From Perca fluviatilis (Eukaryota; Chordata; Actinopteri; Perciformes; Percidae), in NCBI RefSeq assembly GCF_010015445.1, contig NC_053116.1:35961785-36025784 (forward strand): a DNA stretch of 64,000 bases, read 5' to 3'. The position numbers were made by a program, and so were the translations under genes. Below the pieces are notes generated by a model that was not told where the DNA came from, did no database searches, and saw only the letters and a program-made list of their open reading frames with translations. The first letter of the stretch is position 1; the number at the start of each line of letters is the position of its first letter. This document shows positions 26,778 through 39,616 of the stretch, piece after piece.

Positions 26778-27716
26778 GATCAATGGAATTATCCATTAGT
26801 GTATCAGCAGGGATTAGAACAACTTTAAAGATGGAGCAAATTGAATTATCCTGCTTTTAGATGGCTCGAAAACATTTGCTGCCTAAGATCATAGAAGGGA
26901 CATAAAATAATGTTTCTGTATTCATTTGTCCGTTTCTAAACGGGTCTGGTCTAAAGGCAAAGCTGCAGACATAAACTTGATAAGCAATGGTTTTTTTTTG
27001 TGGATATGTCCTTTCATTAAATATGAAATGTCTGCCAATCAGTGTCATCCACCTTCAAAATGATGACGATTAAGATTGATTGAATATCCACTATAGAATT
27101 GATGAAAGCACACTTCTAAATTTCTATAAGTTAAATTCAATAACTTGTATGCTGTGTTTAAGCCAGCAGGAAAAATACACAGTGTGTGAAATGTAAACGA
27201 CCAATAGGACAGGTAAAATGTACACATCTCAGCAACAATCCATGATACACTCGTTTTATGGATTATTTCACAATCATCAAAAATCCAATATCAGTTGGGC
27301 TATCCTGACAATTTTTTAAGTTAGTGATGTTGCACATTGCAGACCAAATATGTTTGGTATAGGTTCACTATGGAATTGATATTGATATTGGCATGTTCAA
27401 TGCTAGCATTGGATCCCTCCTAAAAAAACAGCAAAAGCCAAGGAAGGGATGGAAAAGGGATGGAAAAGGAAAAGGGATGGAAAAGTCCAGCTGTATTTAC
27501 TTACCCACCCCACCCCACCCCCCATCTCCATGTTACGCTTTTGAGCTTTCCGTCTCCTCGGTGGGCCGATCCCTGGCTCTCTCCGGCTGAGAAGAGCTGG
27601 TCCCTAACCATTCCCACGGAAAGAGTTGCCAAAACAAATTTGGCGAGAGGAAATGGAGACCCTTCTCCCTTCCCAAACCTCCCAATCGCTTCCCTTTCCT
27701 TCCCTTTATCCGTATT

Positions 27717-27739
27717 TGTGTGTCTGTGTGTGTCTGTGT

Positions 27740-27792
<53 letters not shown>

Positions 27793-27800
27793 TGTGTGTG
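27717..27800. repeat. compound (TG)n microsatellite
   Basis: Starts with tgtgtctg units, then pure TG, then gcgcgtg. Confidence 0.9.
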
Positions 27801-29744
27801 CAGGAAGCAGTGGGAAGGCTTGCGGCACACAAGGAGTCCTTTCGTTGCCTTCCCTCTCATTATTCTTACTCTCTGTGTTTTTTTCCATGCATATCACCGT
27901 TGTCATGTGAAAACTTATGAAACAATAACTTTGAAGATTTCCGTGTTCTAACTCCAGTTAGAACATTTATTACTGCGGTACATGTTATGTCCCGTCACAG
28001 ACTTCTGGTGGTCGAGCAGAAAACATGGCTGCTTGTCTTCACGCCCCTTTTTTTCATCTGAGAAATCGTCGTGTTGGTGTGTCCGACTGTTGCTCTCTGT
28101 TCAGACTTGATCCCTTGCCACAAACTGTTTACACTTCTCTTGTTTCTGTTCTTTTTTTCCCCCACCCTCATCTTTTTTTTTCTTTTTCTTCCGTTCTTTG
28201 CCTTAGTGTCCCTCCCTCCCTCTGTTTTTACTCATGCCTTTCGTTTTGGGCCGAGGGGACTCATTTAGCCTCTGTTCCTCCCAGTTGTGATAACCCTTGC
28301 CTAGTTTAGCATTGTGTAGCGTAGCCTAGCATAGCCTGGTTTCACGCATAGAGAGTATATAATGGACCAGCAGACCCCGTTGCTCTGGACGGAGACCAGT
28401 GAAGGATATTAGAAGCACTTTTCCGGTGATGGCCAGCTTTACTGCGCAATCTCCAACTGACAGAGACAACGTAAATGTGACGTGAGCAACGTGTCTGAAA
28501 GCTGTAAGTCTTCTGGTAGCTGTGCCAAGAGAAATCTCAATCATTCCCAATCTTACAGAGACGGAGAGCGTAGGTATATGTAAGGAGATAACATGGGCCC
28601 AGGCTAATTATTGCTAACTAAAATGCTAGTTAACATTAGTAATTAATCCTAAACAGCTCATGTAAGTCGAAACTGCCTGCAAGCTTATCCTGTACTATAC
28701 GGTAATTCCTCTACTGTGCGACACAATCGTTAGCCTATTTTTACAAAAACGTCTGCTACGGTAGCAACAAAATGGTGCCATAGGAGGTTCGAGTTCTGAA
28801 GCGAAGCTTACCCCCTTGGTTTCACGTAGCATAGCCTAGCATAGCTCCCTACTTAGGTGGTGATGGTGGGTGCAAAGCTAATCTAGCATCACCTCCAGCC
28901 ATTGTAGCAATGTTAGTGTTGAGGGGTCATACTGTGGTTAAATTCCCCCTCTGTGTTGTGGTATTTGCAAAATGTGTAGATGATTTGTAAAATACATAGG
29001 GCTAGGCGTCCTTGGTGCTGCAGAAAAAACATTTTGGTCAGTACCAAAAAAAAAAGTTGAGGTTCACCACTGACCTGTCACCTGTACTTGGTTCTACAGC
29101 GCGGCGCTAAAAATGTAGCGCCCAAGCTAAGCACATTGTGTACAAGTTCCAGTTGAAGACACACTTCATTCATTTCATATGTAGAAGTGAATGTACAGTA
29201 AAGATATCTGTACAACCTTTTGACTTCAAAGACACCTTTCGTTCCACATTGAAAGGTTATGTTATCCGGCAGTTGTTTTTAGGTCAGTCGCCACGAGCAT
29301 TTCACCTCGAGCCTAGCTAGCGACGGCAGCTTTGGGAGGCTTCTCCTCCTTTTTTATTTCTACCAGCCTCTCTGGAGACCAGTGGAACAGCCGAAAAACA
29401 TCTCAAATGTAAATTTTTGAAATAAGAAATGTCAGAGCGTTGTACTGTCCCTCCAGGAAAAAAACGCTGGGAGGTGACAGTAGAGCTAGCAGGGTTTTTT
29501 TTTTGTTGTTGTACACAGCAGCAGTATCAATACAAGCTGTTTTTGGCGAGGGCTGTGGAAACTAAGTGTTTTTCCTTCGAATAGCTGGGAATGTAGGAGA
29601 AGCTTCCCTGCTAATGGGATAAATGATAGCTTATGTGGGGGAGCGGTGGTACGGGTAGGTACTGCTGGGCCTCCGCTCTATATACAGCTACCTGATAGTC
29701 TGAACATCTGCCATTTGTCTGCGCGCACACACGCGTTTGTTTCA

Positions 29745-30014
29745 CTATCTTTGTGGGGACCTTCATTGACATAATGCATTCCCTAGCACCTTACCCTAAA
29801 CTTAACCATCACAACTGAATGCCTAACCTTAACCCTTACCCTAACCATAACCATAACCTAATTTTTAACCCTAATCCTAAAACCAAGTCTTAACCCTCAA
29901 ACAGCCCTTTAACCTTGTGGGGTCCAGCATTTTGGGCCCCACAAGGTTGTGCAGACCCCATACGTATACTGTATTCCCCGGTTTTTGGACCCCACGAATA
30001 TAGTAAAACAAGCC

Positions 30015-30018
<4 letters not shown>
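29745..30018 (+). repeat. teleost interspersed repeat ending in a (CA)n array
   Basis: Begins tttgtggggaccttcattga and passes through degenerate cctaacc repeats. It ends with gtggggtccagcattttggg, a palindromic gggccccacaaggttgt, and ttggaccccacgaatatagt just before (CA)n at 30021-30092. The cctaacc block is part of this repeat and not a telomere. Confidence 0.6.

Positions 30019-30020
<2 letters not shown>

Positions 30021-30092
<72 letters not shown>
30021..30092. repeat. (CA)n array at the end of an interspersed repeat
   Basis: Directly follows the repeat at 29745-30018, so it is probably a tail that has expanded. Confidence 0.95.
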
Positions 30093-30095
<3 letters not shown>

Positions 30096-30627
30096 CTGTG
30101 TTTTTGCCTGGCAGGTGTCTTTGCCTTCGAGTTCTCCGACAAGTCCAACACGTTACACTTATTATATTCCAAACTTGGAGCGAATAAACACAGTTACTTA
30201 TGTGCTGAGCGCGGGAGAAATTACTCCCCGCCGTATCAAAGTGAATATTTGATGAGGTCATTTCGAGTCTAGTCAGCAAACCGGTTCATCTCGAAGTCAG
30301 AACTGCGCCTCAGCAAGACTGAGAACCCGAGAGTCTTGAATAATAAGATGAATTTGATCCTTTCGCAGGGCAGCGCTGCAGAAGTTGTGACTGTAACTAT
30401 GTAAAGTGTTTTTTTTTTTGCTATTTACTCCGTCGAAGACAGAGGCCCTATTGTTCTCGGCGACTCCCCGGCCAAGGAGACGACGGTGGGGCGAGCCAGT
30501 CGCCAAAAAAATTTGAGCTCCGCGCGTGTGTGCGTAACCCACAAACACACGGTCGAGGAATCTCACCGGAGTGAGCAGCCGCGGCGCTCGCTGTATTTTT
30601 ATCCTGTCCATTTCGTCTGGGTGTCGA

Positions 30628-30631
<4 letters not shown>

Positions 30632-30669
<38 letters not shown>
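30632..30669. repeat. (CA)n microsatellite
   Basis: Uninterrupted CA repeat. Confidence 0.95.
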
Positions 30670-30674
<5 letters not shown>

Positions 30675-31509
30675 TTACAAACAGCTCACGGTCTTAACAC
30701 CACTCATAGCGGTTCCGCTTGAAGCAGACATAAAAACTGTTCAAACCCCAGGGGGAATCTAAAGCGCTGCATGCAGCCTGTTTGTTTCCTCCAAGGCCAA
30801 CAGCTAATGAATTCAGCCTCTAAAGAACCTGAGTGTTCCAGGTCAGCCTTTTTTTTTTTTTTGGGAATAAATAGTGGAACACCATGTTATCCAACACCTG
30901 TTTGTTAGCCACCATATGTGGGTTTTTTTGTGGACGATGCTGTACGAGGTGAGCTAAGCTTTCATGTTGCCTCAAGCAGGGGCCCCTCCCTGGCTTCGCC
31001 CCACCACGGGCCCCTACGCGAGACACATGCAGGCAGGCCAAATACAGGTCACAGGCAGGGTGCGGCTCTGCTCGCTCTCCTGAGTGAAGAAAGAGTAAAG
31101 GAAAACAGGTTGTTTGCCCCTTTTCCTCTTTTACCCCTTTCACACCAAGGGCTCAACCAGGGTTGGCTTTCAGCGCGTTTACATGCACAGTTATCCCATT
31201 GCATCACAACGCGCCACCTCCTCAATATTATTATAGATTTCGACACACGGTTTTCATCTTCAAATTCAAGCAGTCATATATATATTTCCCCTTTTTGTTG
31301 TATCTGCTCTTAAAAAAAAGACACTTCCTGAATGTAGCGGAGTCTGACCACAGCAGACAACAGACAAAAAAAAAGCAGCGACTGAAAAATCAACAAACAT
31401 CAGTTGGCGAATACTGGATTATTGTCTCTCACAGAATCGATGCAGAATCGTCTAGGACCGCATCGCGATGCATCGATGCAATGATTAATTTCAACACCCC
31501 TGGTAACCG

Positions 31510-31549
31510 GGGTATGGTATTGGGGCTGGGTAGCCCCATTACCATACCC
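31510..31549. repeat. short near-perfect hairpin
   Basis: gggtatggtattggggct pairs with agccccattaccataccc (17 of 18) around the loop gggt. It lies beside another hAT-like remnant with gcatcgcgatgcatcgatgc (31460-31480), so it may be an end of a small transposon. Confidence 0.6.
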
Positions 31550-31783
31550 ATACCATTAGACTAGCCCCAATATCAATGCCTTGTTAAATTGAACAGGTGA
31601 GAGCCGCATTAACAAAACAAGTTTAACTCAAGGTCCACTTTCCAGCTTCCAACCACATTTCACAATCTTCCTCAGCAGATGGAGTTTGGTCAGTTGTCTA
31701 TGCTTCTAGAAGTGAAAAATGTTAATGACAATTGAGCAAACTTCATCCGTTGAGTCAGACAATGAGATATGGTAAAAAGTAGG

Positions 31784-32460
31784 GCTGCACCGGATCACAG
31801 AACTCACGGTTTGGATCGGATCACAGTTTTGACTCAACCATTTATATTCATTTAACTTATTTCCAGAGTAATATGCTGTTAAACGACGAAAACGGATGAG
31901 AAGGGTATTTTACAATAACTTTGAATGCACCACGAGGTTTACCAGTTTCAAGTAAACGCACCATTCAGTCATGCTGTGTTGTTTTTCCGACAACAGCAGT
32001 GACCAAGTGCTAGTTTGTAAAGCTGCAAAGATTTATCGATTAATCGATTAGTTGTCGACTTTTAAATTAGTCGCCAACTATTTTGCTAATCGATTAGTCG
32101 GTTTGAGTAATTTTTTAAGACAAAAGTAAACATTCTTTGATTCCAACTTGTTAAATGTGAATACGTTCTAGTTTCTTCTCTCCTCCGTGACAGTAAACTG
32201 AATATCTTTGAGTTGTGGACAAAACAAGACATTTGAGGCCGTCGTCTTAAGCTTTTGGGAAACGATTAATCGAGAAAAAAAATCAACAGATTAATCAACC
32301 ATGAAAATAATCATTAGTTGCAGCCCTACTAGTTTGTGTCTTTAGCTGCAGACTGTTGTAAGTCCCGGTGTTGGAATCCTCTCCAATGAAATACAGTCAC
32401 CGTTTTACACCGTTTAGCTGTCGGCATTTTTAATCCAGCTGCTAGCTAAATGTACGGACC
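31784..32460. mobile_element. older hAT-like element, interrupted by the 32018 MITE
   Basis: The left end agggctgcaccggatcac is of hAT type. After removing the inserted MITE, the interior (gagaagggtattttac, then tgtctttagctgcagactg, then ccgtttagctgtcggc) matches the reverse complement of the interior of the 48861-49374 element in the same order. The right end is not recognisable, so this copy is truncated or diverged; the end coordinate is approximate. Confidence 0.6.
32018..32328. mobile_element. hAT-like MITE, intact, with perfect 8-bp target duplication
   Basis: Left end taaagctgcaaagatt, right end tagttgcagcccta, with imperfect terminal inverted repeats and the internal gattaatcgattagttgtcga motif typical of a teleost hAT MITE. 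It is flanked on both sides by ctagtttg (32010-32017 and 32329-32336). No coding capacity. It is inserted inside an older repeat (see 31784-32460). Shorter relatives lie at 16321 and 19934. Confidence 0.85.
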
Positions 32461-33515
32461 ACTGATCAACTATGGTCCGTTACACCACTAGTTAAAAGCT
32501 ACAGAAAAAGCTAGCAAGGTGGACCAGGATTTTGTTGTCAAATGTTAACACTGAACCATTTTTTTTCAAATATGTCACACATTCCTGAGACATCACGTGT
32601 GTTTTAGTGAAATAATTACTTCTTAGTGGATTACTGGTTTGCCAAACTAACAAAGTTACTTTTTATTTAATATTTTATACGGTACTGTATTAACTATTTG
32701 GTGTTACATTATGGCAGTAGTTGGGGGTAAGGTTTAAGACATGAGTCATCTTGGGCCATTACAAGAAATTGAGAAAGATAGTGTTATAGATCCTGCCATG
32801 AGTTTGTACTGGAAGCTCTTTTAGCCCCAGGCACTTAATTTGGCCATGCTTCTGCAAGTTTCTGTCAAACTTATTGTGCATGCTTTCTTTCTCTGCGACT
32901 GGAATCTTGCTTATTTGTAGAGGACATCCTGTAATCTATGACACAGGAAATGCACTCAGACAAATAGACGAATAGGGTGGGGGTTGCGGATAGACAGCGA
33001 GAGGAGGGAGTGCCCGAAAATGAAACCAGCAGGCGGGTATAGATGGAAATGACAGATTGTGTCAAGAAATGGATTGTGTCACATGCGGCTTTATTCAAAG
33101 CCAGTACAATTTGGTGACCTTTTTTTGGGTGACAGTCCTGTTGTCAACACCACAGACTGTCTGCTAAGGCGAGTTGAACCACAGCTGGCAGCTTATGTCC
33201 TGAGATCAAGTTTTCAGAGGACAGTCATTCCAGAAACCGTGAGCTCCCTCGCAGCCCCCTGGCATCTTTCCAGCGGAGTCAAACAACAACAACCTTTCCT
33301 CCAAATGTCTTGCTTACTTGACTGCTTGTTGCTCTAATTAGGGAGAACTTGAAACAGGAATTTAAACGTGGATACGTTGGTCAGAGGTTCTTATTGAGGG
33401 GGTGGGGCGGGGGTTTGAAATCTATACCTCCTTTTTTTTTTCTTCCACCGACTCCTTGGATGGAGTTTGATCAGCTGTACGCAACTCTTCATGAACTCTC
33501 GCCTGGCTGACTCAT

Positions 33516-33687
33516 TTCTAGTCCAGTGTGGCTTTGCTGTGTCAGTTTACATGCGAACAGAAACAACTCTTTTGATTTATTAAAAATAAAAATAAAAAAG
33601 GTTCTAGTCCAGTGTGGCTTTGCTGTGTCAGTTTACATGCGAACAGAAACAACTCTTTTGATTTATTAAAAATAAAAATAAAAAAGG
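33516..33687 (+). repeat. perfect 86-bp tandem duplication
   Basis: The unit ttctagtccagtgtggcttt ... aaaaataaaaaagg occurs at 33516-33601 and again at 33602-33687 without a difference that I can see. The lack of divergence implies a recent event or an assembly artefact. Confidence 0.85.
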
Positions 33688-34335
33688 TTAAAGAACAGGA
33701 TAAAGAACCTAGTGTGTCGCCCCCAAAACGCACCACTGATTTTGGAACATTTCGTGCATTCCTTCAGGGGTCTTTGGGAGCGTTTCAGAAATGTCCGCAG
33801 CTTGGCGAGGGAACGTATTATTGAACTGCCTAAAGGTCAACACAGTGAAAGTGTAACAGTCAGTTCTAGAACTTTCGCTTCCCCAGTTGTCTTTTTAACA
33901 GTTATGTAAGTTTTCTTCTAAACTGCATGTATCTGCAGATACTTATGGAAATATCTCTTGAATTGGAGCTCTGTGGTGTCCTTTAATTTAGTAATAGATT
34001 CAATTATATATAATGTTCTAGAAATCGGGTTGTTTTTACTCCATGATCGTCCGCTAAAGAGGTATTAGAGCGCTGAGACGCAGAGAAGCTTTCAAAAAAG
34101 ACTGATTAAGACCAGCAAATATGGTTTTGCTTATGTACGAGCGTCAAGAAATCCTTTTACTTTATATTGCTCCAAAAAAATGCAAATGCATTTCATAGTA
34201 TTTTGTCTCACTGTGACAAACATCAATGGCCTTGCAGACAGAGGAAGTGTTCTGAAACTGAGGGTTTCAGAAGGCACAGACAGTCTTCAACCGAGAAGAC
34301 TGTTATCACCCCACCCATCCTGTCTCTGCCGCACA

Positions 34336-34344
34336 CAGACACAC

Positions 34345-34385
<41 letters not shown>

Positions 34386-34389
34386 CACA
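34336..34389. repeat. (CA)n microsatellite
   Basis: CA repeat with two cgc steps. Confidence 0.9.
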
Positions 34390-36111
34390 ACCCCCACAGC
34401 CATACAAACAGACATGTACACCCACATCCACTCGCCCAGACACATGCTCACACATGAGCCCCTGCATGGGGCCCCCCTTTGGCAGCTGAGACGGGCCTGC
34501 CACTCTCACTATTTCCACATATGCTTCCCCATGACTTGAGGCTTTGTGAGTTTCTCATGCAGGGGCTATTCCTATCCGCCATGTGTGAAGTAAGGGGCTG
34601 TAAATTAGCATTTGACTGATTTAGCTTCAAAGGTCCAATATTGATTCTTGGTGCCATTGCTTGGCTAATATCGTGCCAAAAGAAAACTAGCTCTGAGAGC
34701 ACGACTTTTCACTGGAAACACGGAAAACGGCAATACAATATATACATATCTGACTTTCAGTGAAAGGCCAGATCTGACTTTTAATAAAAAAAAAAGGCCA
34801 TTGTCACCTCCCAGATACCGGTGTAATGCTAGAGCGTAGATATCATGCCATGTTCTCAGCGTGATGTGTTGGAGCGGAGTACATAGGCGGTGCAGTCTGG
34901 GCACGTCTAACACACAGCTCGGCTAATCGGGAAGCCTTATTTTAGAAGTGTGACATCCTGTCTATGCTGTGTAATCCACACCAGACCATAAAGGGTGCAG
35001 GCTGCAAAGTGCAACGAAAATGTACAGTATATGCACACATAACGCCTCGCGTATGGTGCGTGCACTCAGTCAGCTTTTTATTCATCAGCAACCTGCTGTA
35101 AATTCTTGCCGTAGTATGGCATATGTAAAAGTTTCCAATAAAAGTGTGTCACTCACCCAGGAGTCAGGGTCTCTTTCTTCTTTGTGTGGCTATGTGTGTG
35201 TGTGTGTGTGTTTGTGTGTATGTTTATCTTGTGTATCTGTTTTTTTGCTCTCCACATAGGAAGATCTCATGCGCTCTAATGGGATCATTCCAAGTGAATC
35301 AAATTCTAGTGAAATTACAGCACTCCTCAGTGTGGCACTGGCTCACCTGAAAACCAGCCCGAGGGCCCCCAGAGAACCAGTGCAATGACATCACCAAGCC
35401 GCTTATTTTTATTTATTTTTTAATTGGTTTCTTATCAGCTGGCAGTTTTGCCTGTTAGCCCCCATGTCCACACAGCCCACTGTTCAGTAATCTAGACATG
35501 CAGATTTCTCCATCTCTGCCAAAGCTTGACCCCCCATGAGCTCAGCTGCCAATTGTTGACCCCCGACGCTCTCCTCCATCCAAGATTACCGGCGGCCGGA
35601 TCTCGCCCTGATGGAAAGCCGCGGTGTTGGCAACCGGTAATCCACGAGACGAGGGCTTGCGACGGCGGCGGGGGGTGTGTGTGTGTGGGTGTTTTTTTTT
35701 TTGTGCTTTTTTTGTGTGTGTGTGTTGTGGACTGAACGGCGGGTCAAAAAAAACTGCACTTGCCTCAAGCCCTGATTTGCTGTCCTGATATGTAGGACAT
35801 ATCTCTTCATCTCTAGATAACCCACAAACCTACCAGCCACAGTCAGGACTGCTTTTTTTACGATACTAAACAATTAAAATCCATCCTCTTGTTACAAAGA
35901 AAGGCTTTATAATCTCAAAATGTTTGTTTGTAGTTGGCTAGTTTGGCAGGTATTTCAGTGAATCCTACACACTGTGGAGAACACAATGACAACAATGGTT
36001 ATGCATTATGCAAGTGAAATCAGATACTGAAAATGTAATTTAGCTGTCTTTTTTTGGGTGTCTTGGGTTGGGATTTCTTGAAAACCTCGCTCTAGGGGTG
36101 GCTATTAGTGC

Positions 36112-36240
36112 TGGGCAATATATCAATATTATTTCGACATCGATATATGAGGCTAGATATTGTCTAAATTTTGGATGTCCTAACATCGTGATATGACACG
36201 ACGATAGTGTTGTCTTTTCCTGGTTAAAGGCAGCATCCCA
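36112..36240. mobile_element. hAT-like fragment, left end only
   Basis: Reads agtgctgggcaatatatc followed by cgacatcgatatatgaggc and catcgtgatatgacacgac, a common fish hAT MITE start. It fades out after about 130 bp. Confidence 0.5.
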
Positions 36241-36811
36241 GTAAAGAAATGTAATGTTAACGTACCAGAAGTACTAGCTGTTTTATTATTTGCCTTTACC
36301 CACTTAGTCATTGTTTCCACATTATTATCATACCAGCTGTAATGGCTATATCAGTCAGTTGGTCCAGACTGAAATATTTGACCAACTATTGGATAGATTG
36401 AGAGAAATCCATAAATGTGATTTCCACATTTGAATGGCCTCTTCAAAGAAACTGACAACAACAGTGTTCCTCTTTTAGATCCAGCGTCAAAGAAATAGTT
36501 TTCTCTTGCGTCATGAAAACTTCTCGAGGTGCGCTGCCAGACCCCGGCAGAAAAGTACGTCATGGAAGCGCTCCGGTGCCGTCACGGAAAGTTCTCGAAA
36601 GTCCTGGAGCTGTACATCAGGGCTCGCGGACGTGGTGGATTGAGGACAGCTGTCCCATCAGCAGACCTCGGCGGTATTTGTTCGTCTAGCCACGCTACTT
36701 CCCTGCGAGAGCAGCTCTGATTACACACACGTGGCATAGCATGACACACTGCCAACATGGGGGAGAGAGATAGTATCTAACCCCTTTACAAATGACCACC
36801 TGCTGACACCA

Positions 36812-36833
36812 TAGAGAGAGAGAGAGAGAGAGA
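36812..36833. repeat. (GA)n microsatellite
   Basis: Eleven ga units. Confidence 0.85.
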
Positions 36834-37740
36834 ACTGTATGAGTGAGTGAATGCCTCCCCTCCAGAAATATTGTAGGTTTGACAGAGCCGGCCCAGATCT
36901 GCATCGCATGCGTGAGCTCCACTTTAACCTCATCACCTGTAAACACAGACAAAGGGTGGAAAACATTGGATCCATGACTAAACACTATCTGTTAGAATCG
37001 TGGAGCTTTCCTCTACTTGTGTTTGCTGCCGAAAATCTCTACATGCTAATTCATTTGGGTTTTTTGCATGCCCATTCAATGCAAATGTCCAATAACTTAA
37101 TTTTAAATTTCACATTTATGTTATGTTCCTTTTCAAACGATGTATCTGTAACATCATAAAGTCTAAAAGTTTCCAGAATTTAAATCCCTGGAAAGAAAGT
37201 ACTTTAGTGTTTTAAATCCAGATATAAGAGGTATTGTTTATTTTTATTTTACATAACATGTCAACATAAGACCCATGCAAAGTAGTAGGACTTGAAGTTG
37301 GTTAATTTCCTGATGCATACACTGTGTATAATCTATAATATATAGCAATTGCTTTTAGCATGTGTATAGGCATCTATTTGTGTGTGTGTGTGTGTGTGGC
37401 GCAGCTAGTGACAGCCACAGCTTGGAGAAGCTGAGGTCATAGCCACGAAGCCAGCCTAACAGAGGAAGAGAAACAAACCCTTAGTTGTTTGTCTGTATGG
37501 TTGTGTCTGTGTGTGATAGACAGAGGGGGAGAGAGGCGCGCGCGCACACACGCACATGCACACACACAAACACACACACACACACGCTTGGACACGCGGC
37601 CACACACTGCCCCAGTCACCTCTAGCCTTCTCTGTTGGCTGCCCATGAGCAAACACACCTAGCTGTATTGGATTGTGTGTGAATTAACAAAGTCAGCACC
37701 GCACAGCTGCATGTAAACACACTCGCACTTCCAGCTATCA

Positions 37741-37741
<1 letters not shown>

Positions 37742-37825
<84 letters not shown>
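37742..37825. repeat. (CA)n microsatellite
   Basis: Uninterrupted CA repeat over about 84 bp. Confidence 0.95.
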
Positions 37826-37827
<2 letters not shown>

Positions 37828-38398
37828 ACGTTATTGGTCTGTCTGACACTATTGGGTGCATTCTCAGTTCACTGACATTATAGTGTGACAGCTCTTAGCC
37901 AGCTGCCAAGTTGACATCCTGTGCAAATCGGGGGATCGACTCAGATGTGTCGATGAAAGACATTTGGCATTTTTTGTGTCAGTCGAAAGAAAATATCAGT
38001 AGAAAACTGCAAAGTGTAACTATAATTTCTTTTTTTTGTTCAATTCAATCTTCATTTTGTTCAATCAAAGAATGTTGGAAATGATTTCCTTTCATTTGTT
38101 TTAAATTCAACAAGCAATTTAGTTGTATTTTAGCAGAACACTGAAAGCAGCAGAACTGAGAACACTTTAATATCTGCTTATTTATCGCAGGTAATATAGT
38201 TATCGCTGTATTCAACAATGGTATCGCTTTGCAGACCGAAGATGGTCCCGATCATAAGTTTATATAAGCACGCAATGTCTTTGTGAGAAGAGAAAAAAAA
38301 GAGGATTTGCTAAATTTCCCCTGAGTGAAATACAGCCAAATGTCACTGTCTTGCTTTTTTTTTTTTAACTGAAAGCAAATGTCCTTCTTTTCTTCCAG

Positions 38399-38515
38399 GC
38401 GTCTGATCCCATCCCGATCAAAAAGCCCAAACATGAAGACTTCCCATCGCAATTCCTGCTGGCTGACAAAGAGAAGCAGCACGACTGGCTCCAGTCCCTG
38501 GGCGCCTCCAATAAG
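38399..38515 (+). CDS. ski: ski exon 2 (39 codons, phase 0 to 0)
   Basis: Translation starts ASDPIPIKKPKHEDFPSQ and ends LQSLGASNK, residues 1-39 of the 443 visible here. It follows a T-rich tract and the acceptor cttccag, and is followed by the donor gttggt. The length is 117 nt, an exact multiple of three. This is the linker just after the exon-1-encoded Ski/Sno and SMAD4-binding domains of the SKI family. It is basic at the start (IKKPKHE) and ends with a conserved KEKQHDWLQSL-type segment. No catalytic residues are expected, since SKI acts only by protein-protein contacts in the nucleus. Longer overlapping open frames at this site read the exon out of frame. The splice sites and the match to the vertebrate SKI linker make the call firm. 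Confidence 0.9.
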
Positions 38516-38973
38516 GTTGGTGTTGCTATGCTCAGGGGGGATAGGGTTGAGGACGACGACGACGATGAGGATGATGCATGGTGCATGGGATGAGATGTCA
38601 TGTAATATTAGACAGAAGTTTTCGGATGGAAGGCAGCGTTTTAAATTTAGATTTGGCGAGCCGCGCTAACGGAGGGGGTAACTGTAGACGCCACCAGCCC
38701 CCGCAGATTGACTTACTGAGATGGAGCGAAGTTTGAGAGACCAGTGTAACAAAATATAACCACAATATAATGATGGATGTCCCCTGTGAAGATCGATATT
38801 CCCTAATAAAAAAAAAAATCTGCTATGGAGATAAAGTTAGGATGGAGGTATACTTAGAACGTCTTCGACAATTAATCTTCACACGAACCCCTCTCCGGTC
38901 ACATAACTCATCAATCTGTATAGCACGATTACTTACCGTGACATATTCACACCCTTTTAATCAACGGGCTGGT

Positions 38974-39616
38974 CGGGCTGGGTACCAAATTCGATACTTT
39001 TTGGGCACCGACCTAATTGCCTCCTTAGGATCGAGTATCGGAAAAAAAATGCCCAGACCAAATTTCAATACTTAGGGAGCAAATCTCATCGGCAACAGTG
39101 AGCCAATGAGCACGCAGCATGCTTCTGCCAAGATCTAACATGCTGGTGATTGGCTGTCTAACGTTACACGTCATAGAGGCAGGCAGGAAAAAGTCTTCGT
39201 TACACAGAGACGGGGCTCACGTATAAAACATTTGGTTCCACGTTCCTTGAAGGTATCTACATAAGAGTGACATGACACTGTCATGAACACATGACACAGT
39301 CGTGACACATGAACCCTAACCCAAACTCTAACCATAACTTGTCACGGCAAAAACCGAATGGCACTTACTAAAAGAAGCGTTATGTCATAAACGTTGTCAT
39401 GACACGTTCATGACACTCTTATGTAGATACCTTCAAGTAAAGAGTAACTAAACTTTTGTGCTGTAATGTGTCATGTTGTAATTCCTTTTTGTCAAAACGG
39501 ATTTCCATAAAATTGGTATTGAATAAAGTATTGTTCAGGGACCGGTATCGAAGTCCCGGTATTGGTATCAGTATTGGTACCGGTATCAAAGATTTTTGAA
39601 GGATACCCAGCCCTAC
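38974..39616. mobile_element. hAT-like element in ski intron 2, carrying a nested insertion
   Basis: Left end cgggctgggtaccaaattc, right end ggatacccagcccta, inverted repeats of about 12 bp. Flanks are gggctggt (38966-38973) and ggactggt (39617-39624), an 8-bp target duplication with one mismatch. Near the right end are several ggtatcggtattggta-like repeats. A separate inverted-repeat element sits inside at 39246-39437. Confidence 0.7.
39246..39437. mobile_element. 192-bp inverted-repeat element nested in a hAT-like element
   Basis: Begins cttgaaggtatctacataag and ends with the exact mirror cttatgtagataccttcaag; the arms match for about 24 bp. Inside are several copies of gacactgtcatgaacac-like sequence and a short ccctaaccc run. 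It is a foldback-like MITE, superfamily unknown. Confidence 0.75.

Noticed and set aside
29800..29890. Telomere-like CCCTAA repeats
   Set aside because: Degenerate and embedded in an interspersed repeat; a few similar words at 6160 are also isolated.
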